A stretch of 44,765 bases of DNA, taken from the IMG/VR virus record IMGVR_UViG_3300037502_001568, positions 1 to 44,765 of that record; one strand, given 5' to 3'. Made by a program: the position numbers and the translations under genes. Origin of the DNA: a virus. Below, in pieces: positions 16,909-27,000 of this stretch. Position 1 is the first letter of the stretch, and every line of letters starts with the position of its first letter. Under the pieces are notes generated by a model. The model had not been told where the DNA came from, made no database searches, and was given only the letters and a program-made list of their open reading frames with translations.

Positions 16909-17115
16909 TTAATTCGCCTCCTCATATTCGGATGGGGTCAAGCATCCCATCTCATTATCTTTATTCTTCACCCATACAACGCCAGTTTCCTCGAAGTAGT
17001 TGGGAATGAGCTCAAATACTTTGACCTCTTCGCCTTTTCTGAATGGGTGTTCTGAGGAGCTTTCAGTTGTCACTCGTAATTTTTTTCCTTTGTATAAATC
17101 AATTTTGCTTGTCAT
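16909..17115 (-). CDS. Small protein between amidoligase and GGCT
   Basis: 68 aa from ATG 17115; an ATG nine bases earlier sits directly on the AAAGGA ribosome site and is unlikely. The sequence is a small beta-rich domain (GKKLRVTTE, EEVKVFELIPNYFEETGVVW) resembling SH3-like or KOW-like folds. It is tightly packed between the two enzymes. Its role is unknown; a substrate carrier or binding partner is one option. Confidence 0.65.
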   Translation of the reverse strand: MTSKIDLYKGKKLRVTTESSSEHPFRKGEEVKVFELIPNYFEETGVVWVKNKDNEMGCLTPSEYEEAN

Positions 17116-17192
17116 GTTAGTCATCCTTTCGAATATATTTAGTAATGGACAGGTAGCTTGATTTTTAGAGGGGTGGAGCTTGGAGAGCCATC

Positions 17193-18488
17193 TTACACGA
17201 AGATGACCGCTCCTAAATCCTTGTCAAAATCAATCTTTCTTGAATGAGATAACTTCCATACTCGATTGTTAGCCACTTTGTAAGTAACTCCAAGCTTTTC
17301 TGCAAGTTGCTCTTCCCATTCTTTCTTTGAAGTACAACCTAAGATTTGCATTGAGTCAATAACTTCTGCGATTGCTTCGTTGTTTTCATTGTCTCTAGCA
17401 TCCTTTGGAATTAATTGCTTTTCAATTTTGTCAAGGTCATCATTCTCTTGACGTCTAATTGATACAGGCTTCTCAGCCAACTTCTTTAGAACTTCTAAAG
17501 CATTATCATCAACTTGCTTGATTGTATTCGTGAAGTAAAGGACCATTGTTTTTGCTCTTTCTGCAAGTTCAACTTTTAGGTCATCATTGATTGGTGTTGA
17601 TAATCTATCTTGACCTCTATTGCAAATTGCATTTAGAATTGCTTTTTGTTGGTTCCAAAGTTGGTCATTCCCAGCGGCATTCACAATTCCATACTTGCTA
17701 AATTCAACCGCTTTTAGAAGCATTGCCATGAATAGAACTTGTTGAGCGGCTACTTGACTTGGATTTAGTGTACAATCTGGGAAGCGAAGTTCACAGTGAA
17801 AGCGAGTGATTTCATTTCCTCTAGCTTGCATACCAGCCATTCTCACGAATGGGTAACTTCTGCTTCTAAGTCTATCAATGAATTGCTCAACAGTACGACC
17901 CTCAATTGTTGGTGTTGTGCTCATCATCACATCATGCCTTCTGAAGCCGTCCATTCTAGTGATTGAGTCACCGCTTTTAACAGTTGATGTCAACCATACA
18001 AGCTCACTTGCAAATCGTCTAATAAGTTGCATGAAATTCTTGAAGATGATACCAGGCATTGGAATTTCCATTTCATTAGTGTGACGATTATAAGATAGAA
18101 GCATGTGATTGTGTGTCCCCGCTCGTTGGTGAATGTAAGCGCCATGCTTTTTCATTTCATTAATAACTTTTTCTGCTTGGCTTAAGTTACTCCAGAAGTG
18201 AACCCGGCGACCAACTAGTGGAATTTCAAGACCATGCATCAAGCTTTCGTCGCTAGTGATTGTTTGAACGCCATTATCACCAAAGTTATACATTGAATCT
18301 GAAGGATTAAGTGTTTCAGCCATGTTTTGCGCAATTTCTTGGAGACTTTTGTTGCGGTCAAATTCGCTTTCAAGTTCAACACCAATCTTCAAATTTTTTT
18401 GGATGATTGACTTCCAATATTCAACTTGCTTAGTATCAATCTCTTCACCAGTCTTGTAGAAGCCATTCATCATCAATTCGCGTTTCAT
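17193..18488 (-). CDS. Putative amidoligase (COOH-NH2 ligase, glutamine-synthetase-like fold)
   Basis: 431 aa from ATG 18488 (GGAG nine bases upstream; the first ATG is only three bases away). Landmarks of the phage and bacterial amidoligase family are GVELESEF near residue 35, the His-rich GTHNHMLL strand near 120 and ELRFPDCTLNPSQV near 240. They match the metal/ATP-binding Glu strands and the HxH-type motif of glutamine-synthetase-like ligases. A C-terminal extension of about 100 residues looks helical and HTH-like (TSKKEWEEQLAEKLGVTYKV). The gene has its own promoter and opens a cassette with a GGCT gene. The substrate is unknown. Confidence 0.75.
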   Translation of the reverse strand: MKRELMMNGFYKTGEEIDTKQVEYWKSIIQKNLKIGVELESEFDRNKSLQEIAQNMAETLNPSDSMYNFGDNGVQTITSDESLMHGLEIPLVGRRVHFWSNLSQAEKVINEMKKHGAYIHQRAGTHNHMLLSYNRHTNEMEIPMPGIIFKNFMQLIRRFASELVWLTSTVKSGDSITRMDGFRRHDVMMSTTPTIEGRTVEQFIDRLRSRSYPFVRMAGMQARGNEITRFHCELRFPDCTLNPSQVAAQQVLFMAMLLKAVEFSKYGIVNAAGNDQLWNQQKAILNAICNRGQDRLSTPINDDLKVELAERAKTMVLYFTNTIKQVDDNALEVLKKLAEKPVSIRRQENDDLDKIEKQLIPKDARDNENNEAIAEVIDSMQILGCTSKKEWEEQLAEKLGVTYKVANNRVWKLSHSRKIDFDKDLGAVIFV

Positions 18489-18554
18489 TTTCATTCGCTC
18501 CTTTAAGTTAGAGAATTTATTTTTAGTAAGTCATAGATTAAGTATCTAATATTT

Positions 18555-18583
18555 ATTATATCTGTTTTTCTTCAAAAGTAAAC
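18555..18583 (-). promoter_or_regulatory. Sigma-A-like promoter for the amidoligase cassette
   Basis: On the minus strand a perfect TATAAT (18555-18560) is placed 16 bp from TTTACT (18577-18582) or 17 bp from GTTTAC (18578-18583), within GTGTTTAC. Upstream lies a run of A/T tracts with imperfect palindromes around TTTTAAAA (about 18584-18625), which may be an UP element or an operator. The rest of the 18489-18787 gap contains only this promoter and the terminator at its far end. Confidence 0.82.
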
Positions 18584-18713
18584 ACTTTTTTTAAAACCTT
18601 TTAAAAGTTTTTTAAAGCCTTTAGTTTTTGAAGATGTTGTTTCATTCTATGGATAATATTATCAAGAAGTGAAGAGAATGTAAGCAATTAAATTGTGGAT
18701 AATTTGCGAACAG

Positions 18714-18745
18714 CAAAAGACCCTTCCAATTGCTCGAAAGGTCTT
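18714..18745 (-). terminator. Intrinsic terminator after the SANT-like gene
   Basis: On the minus strand AAGACC and GGTCTT (18740-18745 and 18717-18722) pair, extended past a bulge, and are followed by TTTT. It lies 43 bases after the stop of the upstream regulator gene and separates it from the amidoligase promoter. Confidence 0.75.
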
Positions 18746-18787
18746 CTCATTTATGTGTGGGTATACTTAATATAGAAGAAAGTAGCT

Positions 18788-19147
18788 TTATTCAGCTTCA
18801 TCGGCGGTAGCCGTCTCATCATCATTAGATGTTTGCTCCACTACTTTCTCTTTCATTTCACTCAAGACACTGTGCTCTAGTTGCAATCGTTCGATTTTGT
18901 CTTCTAACTCAATCATCCGTTTCGTGATATACTCTAGCAAGTTCATGTTGTTGGCTGTCGAACTAGGCGTCACGTCCATTTCATTTGCAATCTCACGTAG
19001 CTTGTGGTAAGTACCAGTGACACCGCGGTCTAGTTCGCTTGCTAGCTCCCTTGCGATGGCTTGCATTGAGTCACCACGAATTCGGCCGTCACGAATACGC
19101 TCCTCAGCAAGCTTGATTTCCTCTTGTGTCCAGTGTGCTCTTGTCAT
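18788..19147 (-). CDS. SANT/Myb-like DNA-binding regulator
   Basis: 119 aa from ATG 19147, with AAGGAG nine bases upstream. The N-terminal part (AHWTQEEIKLAEERIRDG to GTYHKLREIA) resembles the RsfA/SANT-like HTH proteins of Bacillus and its phages. It is followed by a coiled coil (YITKRMIELEDKIERLQLE) and an acidic tail. It forms a single-gene unit between the lysis genes and the amidoligase cassette, as expected of a regulator. Its targets are unknown. Confidence 0.75.
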   Translation of the reverse strand: MTRAHWTQEEIKLAEERIRDGRIRGDSMQAIARELASELDRGVTGTYHKLREIANEMDVTPSSTANNMNLLEYITKRMIELEDKIERLQLEHSVLSEMKEKVVEQTSNDDETATADEAE

Positions 19148-19191
19148 ATTGACCAACTCCTTAAATAAGTTTTGTTTGTCTTACACTACTT

Positions 19192-19197
19192 ATTATA
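19192..19197 (-). promoter_or_regulatory. Isolated TATAAT -10 box
   Basis: TATAAT on the minus strand lies 45 bases upstream of the SANT-like gene, after the lysis-operon terminator. No TTGACA or TTTACA is found at 16-18 bp, so activity may depend on an activator or on another sigma factor. Confidence 0.45.
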
Positions 19198-19256
19198 GTA
19201 AGGAGGCGTCCAAAATATACCTGCTTGCTCAAAATTTTTTTTATTAGTATGTAGAA

Positions 19257-19272
19257 ACCCGCTGAAGCGGGT
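19257..19272 (-). terminator. Intrinsic terminator of the tail-lysis operon
   Basis: A 6-bp GC stem (ACCCGC / GCGGGT) with loop TTCA is followed by TTTCT on the minus strand, seven bases after the holin stop codon. The U-run is short. It marks the end of the late transcript. Confidence 0.75.
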
Positions 19273-19278
19273 CGCTCG

Positions 19279-19506
19279 TTACATATTTATATGATTGTCA
19301 GTTTTGCCTTCTTTGTGCTTCGCATCGACAATTGACTCACCGAGGATATAAGCAGAAGCTACACCGACGAGCTGCCAGTATAGTTCCGGGTCAACACCTA
19401 TTCCTAGTACTTCATTTAATACAATAAGAAGTAGCGCGAATACAGCCACTAGAAACTTTCTTGAACTCCATTTCGACTCTGCGAATTTCTCAAACCACTT
19501 TCTCAT
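19279..19506 (-). CDS. Holin candidate (two transmembrane helices)
   Basis: 75 aa from ATG 19506 (AAGGTGA seven bases upstream). A charged N-terminus (RKWFEKFAESKWSSRK) precedes two hydrophobic helices at about 19-37 and 45-62, and a hydrophilic tail (DAKHKEGKTDNHINM) follows. This is the layout of small phage holins. It lies downstream of the endolysin. It would form membrane lesions that release the endolysin, alone or together with the BhlA-like protein on the other side of the endolysin. Confidence 0.78.
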   Translation of the reverse strand: MRKWFEKFAESKWSSRKFLVAVFALLLIVLNEVLGIGVDPELYWQLVGVASAYILGESIVDAKHKEGKTDNHINM

Positions 19507-19548
19507 AATTATCACCTTATAATCCTTTCTATTTTTTTATTTGGGCTG

Positions 19549-19563
19549 CCACTTAATAAGTGG
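19549..19563. repeat. 15-bp palindrome between endolysin and holin
   Basis: CCACTTAATAAGTGG is a perfect palindrome apart from its central base. It lies in the 95-bp gap between endolysin and holin. A second inverted repeat (19592-19599 with 19606-19613, 8-bp stem) overlaps the endolysin stop codon. Neither is followed by a U-run on the coding strand, so mRNA processing or stability is more likely than termination. Confidence 0.6.
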
Positions 19564-19601
19564 ACTTACAAATGTTTTACCTCGTTAGAGGGAGAGAGTT
19601 A

Positions 19602-20330
19602 CTAGACTCTCTCAATTTTAACTTCTTTGACGCCTTGGTCAAGTAAACGCTTCACATGATTTGCTGTGTTCTGATTAACTCCATAAGCTCCAACTTGCTT
19701 ACCATCCGCAATCACTCGATAAAGTGCATCATTGTTGTTAGCTGGCGGATTAACTGGTTTTGGAGTCGGTTTTTTCTTAAGCTTAAAGATTTTCACCAAC
19801 CCCTCAACATGACCTCGAGCAATCTTTTCTACAAAGTCATTTCTCTTGATTAAAGCTGCATCTTGAGTATTATCGATGAACAGATTTTCTGAAAGAATTG
19901 CAGGCATACGAGTCTCGCGAAGAACATGGAAGTTCGCACGCTTTTTTCCTCGATTTGGAGTATTGCCCAATGAACGAACAGCTTTGATGATTTCATCGTG
20001 CATGATATTTTGGCGGTCACGAGTGGCCTGCGAGACATTGCCATTGAAGATAAAGTCTTCATAACCACGAGCACTTCCGTTGAACGCGTTCAAGTGGATT
20101 GATACGAAATAATCAGCATCCCAATTATTTGCATCGTTTGTTCTCCAAGCTAAAGTTCTAAAGATGTCTGTCTCACGTGACATTCTGACTTGAACTCCTT
20201 CATACTCGTCAAGAAGAATATCCCTAATCTTTAAACCAATTTGAAGAGCAACTGTTTTCTCCTGTAATCCGTTACCGACAGCGCCTGGGTCATTACCACC
20301 GTGTCCTGGGTCGATATAGATTTTAGTCAT
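19602..20330 (-). CDS. Endolysin: N-acetylmuramoyl-L-alanine amidase (Amidase_3)
   Basis: 242 aa from ATG 20330 (GGGAGAG nine bases upstream). The Amidase_3 zinc site is complete: H10 in DPGHGGNDPG, E24, H79 in SIHLNA and the catalytic E148 in SENLFIDN. A Pro-rich linker (KKKPTPKPVNPPANNN, about 184-200) leads to a C-terminal wall-binding, SPOR-like repeat (LYRVIADGKQVGAYG). It cuts the amide bond between MurNAc and L-Ala. There is no signal peptide, so it needs a holin. Its start overlaps the BhlA-like gene by eight bases. Confidence 0.95.
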   Translation of the reverse strand: MTKIYIDPGHGGNDPGAVGNGLQEKTVALQIGLKIRDILLDEYEGVQVRMSRETDIFRTLAWRTNDANNWDADYFVSIHLNAFNGSARGYEDFIFNGNVSQATRDRQNIMHDEIIKAVRSLGNTPNRGKKRANFHVLRETRMPAILSENLFIDNTQDAALIKRNDFVEKIARGHVEGLVKIFKLKKKPTPKPVNPPANNNDALYRVIADGKQVGAYGVNQNTANHVKRLLDQGVKEVKIERV

Positions 20331-20736
20331 TTTCATCTCTCCCTTTAGTTTGTTTTGACTCAATTTTGCCGAACTGTCTCCAGACGGCATGGAAGTTGTT
20401 TTCCATTCTATGCTCCAGTTTTTCTAAGCTGGATTGCACATCTTTCAGTGTGTGTCCAATCTTTTCTTGCTGGTTGGTGTTCCTTTCTAGGTGCCGCATA
20501 AGCTCATCTTCTCGACGACGTGAGTCATTCTTTGTCTCTTCGATATTGCGCTTAAGTTCCTCTTCACGAGCTCGGTGAAGTTCCATAATATAGTCTTCAC
20601 GCCGCTGCCCATCTTCCTTAGCATCTCGGATAATCTTTTCGACCCCTTTAACGACTAACCAAGCAAGAACAATGAAGAGGATACCAAAAGTGAACTCACT
20701 GCTGAGAATTGCTTCAATGATGTTTAATTCCTCCAT
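20323..20736 (-). CDS. bhlA: BhlA/UviB-type holin-like protein
   Basis: 137 aa. One N-terminal transmembrane helix (about 13-30) is followed by a long charged coiled coil with KEDGQRREDYIMELHRAREE, then a second helical segment. This is the BhlA/UviB architecture of Bacillus and clostridial phages, usually longer than the 70-90 aa norm because of the extra coiled coil here. The start is supported by GAGGAGGG. It may act as a second holin or as an antiholin with the gene at 19279. Confidence 0.8.
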   Translation of the reverse strand: MEELNIIEAILSSEFTFGILFIVLAWLVVKGVEKIIRDAKEDGQRREDYIMELHRAREEELKRNIEETKNDSRRREDELMRHLERNTNQQEKIGHTLKDVQSSLEKLEHRMENNFHAVWRQFGKIESKQTKGRDEND

Positions 20737-20754
20737 GGTATTCCCTCCTCTTAA

Positions 20755-22967
<2,213 letters not shown>

Positions 22968-22984
22968 GCGTCTTCACCTCCTCT

Positions 22985-23821
22985 TTACATGTTTTGTGTT
23001 CTCGTTCTGAAATAGTGGTCCATATATTTGAAATATATATAAAGCTGGGACATCCCCGCTGCCATTATCTCAGGTCGAGTAAAATAAACACCGTTGTCAG
23101 TTTCTCTAGTGATTTCCGAGATAAAACTAATTGGCGGGCCAAAAATCCATGGACTTTGAACTTCCCTTGCAACAAAACTTCTAAGCAATCCGCTATCAGG
23201 TGCGCTCGAAGGCGGCCAACGCCTAACTGGCTCGCCATTCATATACATCTCCCAACTCTTTGCCATATTGTCCTGGATGTGCATGTGATTATAATCACCT
23301 ACTCCAAAGATAAGCTCATGTGAGTTGTATAGGATTTGCATAAGGTGGACGTCTAAATTGCAAAATGGTTTATCCGCCAGTATTCGCGCTGTTAGAACTT
23401 GTGTCTCAATTTCTTCTTTATAATAAAAGTCTCGATTGAGGTCAACATCATTTGCGTAATTATGTCTAATCTGATTATGATACCCCCATGGATTTGCTGC
23501 TGGTATCCATACGATATGATAGTTCGCGAGTAAATGATTGCGGAAACTCCTATCGATAAAGGTACCATTTTGCAGCTCTTCCAGAAACCTTAGAGTGAAT
23601 ATCGTGCCTTCCCATTCTGAACCATGCAGGGAAGTTGTGATATAAATCATAGGCTTACCAATTGTGCCAAGCTCAACTTTGAGGAAGTCCATTCCAGCCG
23701 AGTCTTGGCCGAATACACTCACATGGTCAAAGTTGTTGTACAGCCTGGTTGTCAATTGGTTATATGGGATGTGCTCATAATCTTCCGCCCAACTAAATGG
23801 AGGTACTCGGAAGAATGACAT
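22985..23821 (-). CDS. M14-family metallocarboxypeptidase-like tail protein
   Basis: 278 aa. Zinc ligands of the M14 family are visible: H66 and E69 in SLHGSEWEG and H159 in NLDVHLMQ. The substrate-binding NPWGYHNQIRHN (NPDG-x-R-like) and DVDLNRDF (N129, R130) precede H159, and Glu236 or Glu240 in SEITRETD can be the general base. The order and spacing fit an active enzyme. No signal peptide is seen. Placed among tail-tip genes, it may be a virion enzyme that trims peptide side chains of the wall or a protein/polyglutamate surface layer during entry. The ribosome site is GGGAGG. Confidence 0.85.
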   Translation of the reverse strand: MSFFRVPPFSWAEDYEHIPYNQLTTRLYNNFDHVSVFGQDSAGMDFLKVELGTIGKPMIYITTSLHGSEWEGTIFTLRFLEELQNGTFIDRSFRNHLLANYHIVWIPAANPWGYHNQIRHNYANDVDLNRDFYYKEEIETQVLTARILADKPFCNLDVHLMQILYNSHELIFGVGDYNHMHIQDNMAKSWEMYMNGEPVRRWPPSSAPDSGLLRSFVAREVQSPWIFGPPISFISEITRETDNGVYFTRPEIMAAGMSQLYIYFKYMDHYFRTRTQNM

Positions 23822-23824
23822 TTG

Positions 23825-24328
23825 TTAAACCTCCCTTACAACAATATGGTATGCAACCAGCGTTTCTGTGTCATGGTCGCCCAAATAACCAAAACGAATA
23901 ACTGCTCCAGCTGGCATCTCAATTGGCCGCTTCAACGAGAATGCGTACCTATGAAGATTAGCGTCATAGTGCCGGATGTCAAACCAATTTGTGCCGTAGA
24001 TTCCAATTTGTCTAGCTGTGATTGAAGTTCGGTAAGCTAGATGATTGGTAAATACAAATAGATTTGTGAAGCCTCCACTACCTCCGTATTGGAAAACTTG
24101 TGGTGAAACGTCCATTGGGCCATTTACACTAAATTCTAAGCTCTCAATCACACATGGACCTTCTCCTTCATAGACAATTAGTCCGCCTTCAGGAAGGTTA
24201 TATCGAGCATGGCTAAAAGTACGAATACCTCTTCCAATTCTATCTGGCATCCATTCGCCATTCGGGTGTTGTTTATAGTTGCGTGTGTTCAAAAACTTAT
24301 TGACGATTTGAGAAATACTAAAAGCCAT
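23825..24328 (-). CDS. Tail-tip accessory protein, beta-rich
   Basis: 167 aa without recognised motif. It is Gly/Tyr/Phe-rich with alternating hydrophobic strands (GGLIVYEGEGPCVIESLEFS, AGAVIRFGYLGD), as in adhesin or baseplate accessory folds. It is packed three bases before the M14 peptidase gene and directly after the YD-like gene, so the three form one cassette within the tail-tip region. Confidence 0.7.
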   Translation of the reverse strand: MAFSISQIVNKFLNTRNYKQHPNGEWMPDRIGRGIRTFSHARYNLPEGGLIVYEGEGPCVIESLEFSVNGPMDVSPQVFQYGGSGGFTNLFVFTNHLAYRTSITARQIGIYGTNWFDIRHYDANLHRYAFSLKRPIEMPAGAVIRFGYLGDHDTETLVAYHIVVREV

Positions 24329-24330
24329 TT

Positions 24331-24651
24331 TTATCGCTCCTCCCTAACAATACTTTGAATGTTTCCATCATCATCGTAATTGACACTATACTCAATTATT
24401 CTGTTCCCAACAGATTGAATAATGCTGATTACTTCATCGCCATCATATTCCAGACCGATAGTCGCACCTTGTGAAGTGATTGTAGTCACTCGACCATCAT
24501 CATCATAACTAATATTGATTGTACCTCTTTGAAGTACTTCACCAAAGGCGGCATCGATTGCTCGGAAGTTCTCAGCGAGTGAAGTGTCAATATCAATGTC
24601 ATCATTCCTGTCTGGTAGGTATAAATCTATAAGCTCACTACGGTTTGCCAT
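24331..24651 (-). CDS. Small tail protein with YD-like repeats
   Basis: 106 aa. The N-terminus (LPDRNDDIDIDTSLAENFRA) is the short helix-forming segment common at the start of tail fibre proteins. The rest holds three short repeats (ISYDDDGRVTTI, LEYDGDEVISI, VNYDDDGNIQSI) of the YD/RHS type, giving a small beta-sheet shaft. ATG overlaps the upstream stop (TAATG). Confidence 0.75.
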   Translation of the reverse strand: MANRSELIDLYLPDRNDDIDIDTSLAENFRAIDAAFGEVLQRGTINISYDDDGRVTTITSQGATIGLEYDGDEVISIIQSVGNRIIEYSVNYDDDGNIQSIVREER

Positions 24652-24929
24652 TATAATTCACTCCATTTCTTAGCCCCTAACATGGACCAAGTAAAATATT
24701 TGCCTTCTCCATACGTGAAGTCCTGGACTGTAAACTTTGCTTGTCGCTTAATAGTTCTAAAGGAGCCAAAATCAATCGAGCCTGACTCGATCGTCGGGAC
24801 GTGCGTTAAGAAGTTCCCATCACGGTCGAATAGCTCATATCGGAAAGATAACTGCCTCGAACCTTGCTCAGCGTGAAGCATAGCCTTGACTTCTTCTTCG
24901 GTATACCCATTCCTTGCAAGTGGCAGCAA
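24651..24929 (-). CDS. Tail hub N-terminal-domain-like protein
   Basis: 92 aa, TTG start at 24929 with GGAGGGG upstream. RQLSFRYELFDRDGNFL, then ESGSIDFGSFRTIKRQAKFT, corresponds to the N-terminal beta domain of siphophage hub proteins (DUF5047/5048 type). In those proteins it is followed directly by the DxLxPY..PLGVF part. Here that part is encoded 1.7 kb further on at 22029-22967. The protein therefore looks like the detached N-terminal half of an ancestral hub. It ends in LGAKKWSEL; the downstream half begins ARWSDL. Confidence 0.7.
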   Translation of the reverse strand: MLPLARNGYTEEEVKAMLHAEQGSRQLSFRYELFDRDGNFLTHVPTIESGSIDFGSFRTIKRQAKFTVQDFTYGEGKYFTWSMLGAKKWSEL

Positions 24930-26987
24930 CTAAATCCCCTCCTTATAATCAACTTCTTTAAGAACAAAACTGACTTCAAATCCGTGAACGGGTCTATCAG
25001 ATACTTGCACGTTATTCGCTACCACCCAATATCTGCGACCATTCGCATCACGATATAGGAACACTGACCTTAATTGAACTTTCGCCTGGAATTGCATCAA
25101 TTCAGGATAGCGGTCAATCACAATGGTCATTGCTACTTCGTATTCATCGATTTCACCAAACTCAACTACTGGTCTTTTTCTACCATCAAACAGGAAGAGC
25201 TCCATGTCAACGCCAAGATTAGTCTGTCGCTGTGATACGATTTCCAGGAACGTTTTATCACTCAAATTATTTGCAGGCTGTAAGACATTCCAGTCAAATT
25301 CAACTACTCCTAAAACGACCTCGGACTCGCTTGTGGAGCCATTATCGCCTACTGCAATCATTCTATACTCATAAGTCATTCCACTTGCTGGTGTGTGGTC
25401 TGTGTAGCGCCCTGTGAGTGCTGTTGTTTGGTGAACGGTCAGCCATTCTTCACCATTGATTTGTAGCCTACGTTGCAGCTCAACACGAATAGTGGAAGTA
25501 GGATAACTTGCATCGTAAGTGGCGTTCCAGCTAATCTCAATATAGTCCACTTCTCCTTCGTGATCGAGCACTTGAATCGTTGGTTGTTGGGGTGGTGTGA
25601 ACTCAGCACTAAATTCTACTGAACTCCAGTCAGACCAAAATGGGTTTTCATGTGTCTTGACTCTAACCCGCAAAGCATAACTGCTTCCGTCTTCCAGCTT
25701 ATAATCCGGATAAAATGACCGCCTTGAACTTCGTTCTTCCTCTTCATGTAAGAGTTGAAAAGTTTCTTGATGACGTAGCTCGAATTGGAAGTCGGTTTGC
25801 GTTCCTGATACACTCCAATTTACGAACAAGTCCGGTGAGTTAAGTTTTTCATTCGCTTGTGGTGCCAGAATATCTGGGGCTGCAGCTTTACTTACTAATT
25901 TGAATGAAGCCACTGTTGACCATGGTGAGACTTCTCCATATTGGTCTTGCGTCATTACTCTCCATTCAATTGTGTCCTCAGGCATTGTGCCAGCTTCGAT
26001 CGTAACGCTCTCAGAACTCGTTGAGACAAACGAACTTGCACTTGGGATATAATTCCAAGTAGAGCTACCGCGGACTCTCCAGGATAGCCTATAACCAGCT
26101 TGCGGTTGTCCCCGGTCGTTATGGTCCCAGCTAAACTCAATTTCACTTTCTACATTTAATATTTCATTGTTCGCTGGCGATAAGTTTGTTGGTTGGCTTG
26201 GCGGTTGGTTATGCTGGATAGTAAAGTTCGGACTTGTTCTCCAGCTTGATGTCAGCCCTTCTGGGTCAATTGCTCTAACCCTCAAACGAGCGGTAGAAGT
26301 TTCAGGGATTGAAGATGTGTTGATGGTAGCTGATGTGACTCCTGGGCTCGTTATGATGACTGTTTGCCAACTTCCAGCGTTATCTATCTGAACCTCGTAT
26401 CTAAGTTGATTAGAGGAATATGTGGAGTCAGTAGAAGCGCCCCAGCTTGCCGTAACACTTTCGCTAACTACTTGGCCTCCCGTTGGACTTGTGAAACTTC
26501 CTGGTGTTGTTGGTGGCTCATTCCAAGTTCCTTCAACAATGAAAGTGAAGTGATTACTGTTATTCGTCGCGCCATATGCTTCAGCTCGAGCCACGCTTGG
26601 GCCATTGTATAATACGATACCTTCTAAGTTGCCAGACATATATTCCGAGCGAAATTGGCTTGAAATATCATACTCAACCCATCCAGAAGAGGGTGAAAAG
26701 GAACGGCCTAACCATTTATACCAAGGTAACCCTGAAGTCGGTGGCAAACTTGACCATCTGTGTCCACCTAGCGAGAACTGACGACCACTTGTAATCGCCC
26801 TAAATCTGATGAATATTCTCGGCGTTGTTTTTGAGTCTTGCATAGCTTTACGGACATCAGATGGAATACCAATGAGAGAGTTCCTACCACCTGAACCGCC
26901 GGCTTGAATTGGCGAGCCAGTTGTGATATGAGTTCCTGCGTCATTCCAGACACGGACCCAGCTGGCTCTAAATTGTCGTCTTGCCAT
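24930..26987 (-). CDS. Distal tail protein with four fibronectin type III domains
   Basis: 685 aa. After an N-terminal beta domain (1-157), four FN3-like repeats follow at about 158-258, 262-365, 369-462 and 465-560. They are recognised by PPS/TP starts, Trp in SW strands and RVRA(I/V) or YRMIAV strands. A C-terminal domain (561-685) follows. FN3 repeats on tails bind cell-surface carbohydrates weakly. It lies between the tape measure gene and the hub genes, so it is probably a tail-tip or side-fibre protein. Confidence 0.85.
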   Translation of the reverse strand: MARRQFRASWVRVWNDAGTHITTGSPIQAGGSGGRNSLIGIPSDVRKAMQDSKTTPRIFIRFRAITSGRQFSLGGHRWSSLPPTSGLPWYKWLGRSFSPSSGWVEYDISSQFRSEYMSGNLEGIVLYNGPSVARAEAYGATNNSNHFTFIVEGTWNEPPTTPGSFTSPTGGQVVSESVTASWGASTDSTYSSNQLRYEVQIDNAGSWQTVIITSPGVTSATINTSSIPETSTARLRVRAIDPEGLTSSWRTSPNFTIQHNQPPSQPTNLSPANNEILNVESEIEFSWDHNDRGQPQAGYRLSWRVRGSSTWNYIPSASSFVSTSSESVTIEAGTMPEDTIEWRVMTQDQYGEVSPWSTVASFKLVSKAAAPDILAPQANEKLNSPDLFVNWSVSGTQTDFQFELRHQETFQLLHEEEERSSRRSFYPDYKLEDGSSYALRVRVKTHENPFWSDWSSVEFSAEFTPPQQPTIQVLDHEGEVDYIEISWNATYDASYPTSTIRVELQRRLQINGEEWLTVHQTTALTGRYTDHTPASGMTYEYRMIAVGDNGSTSESEVVLGVVEFDWNVLQPANNLSDKTFLEIVSQRQTNLGVDMELFLFDGRKRPVVEFGEIDEYEVAMTIVIDRYPELMQFQAKVQLRSVFLYRDANGRRYWVVANNVQVSDRPVHGFEVSFVLKEVDYKEGI

Positions 26988-27000
26988 TCGTTTTCACCTC

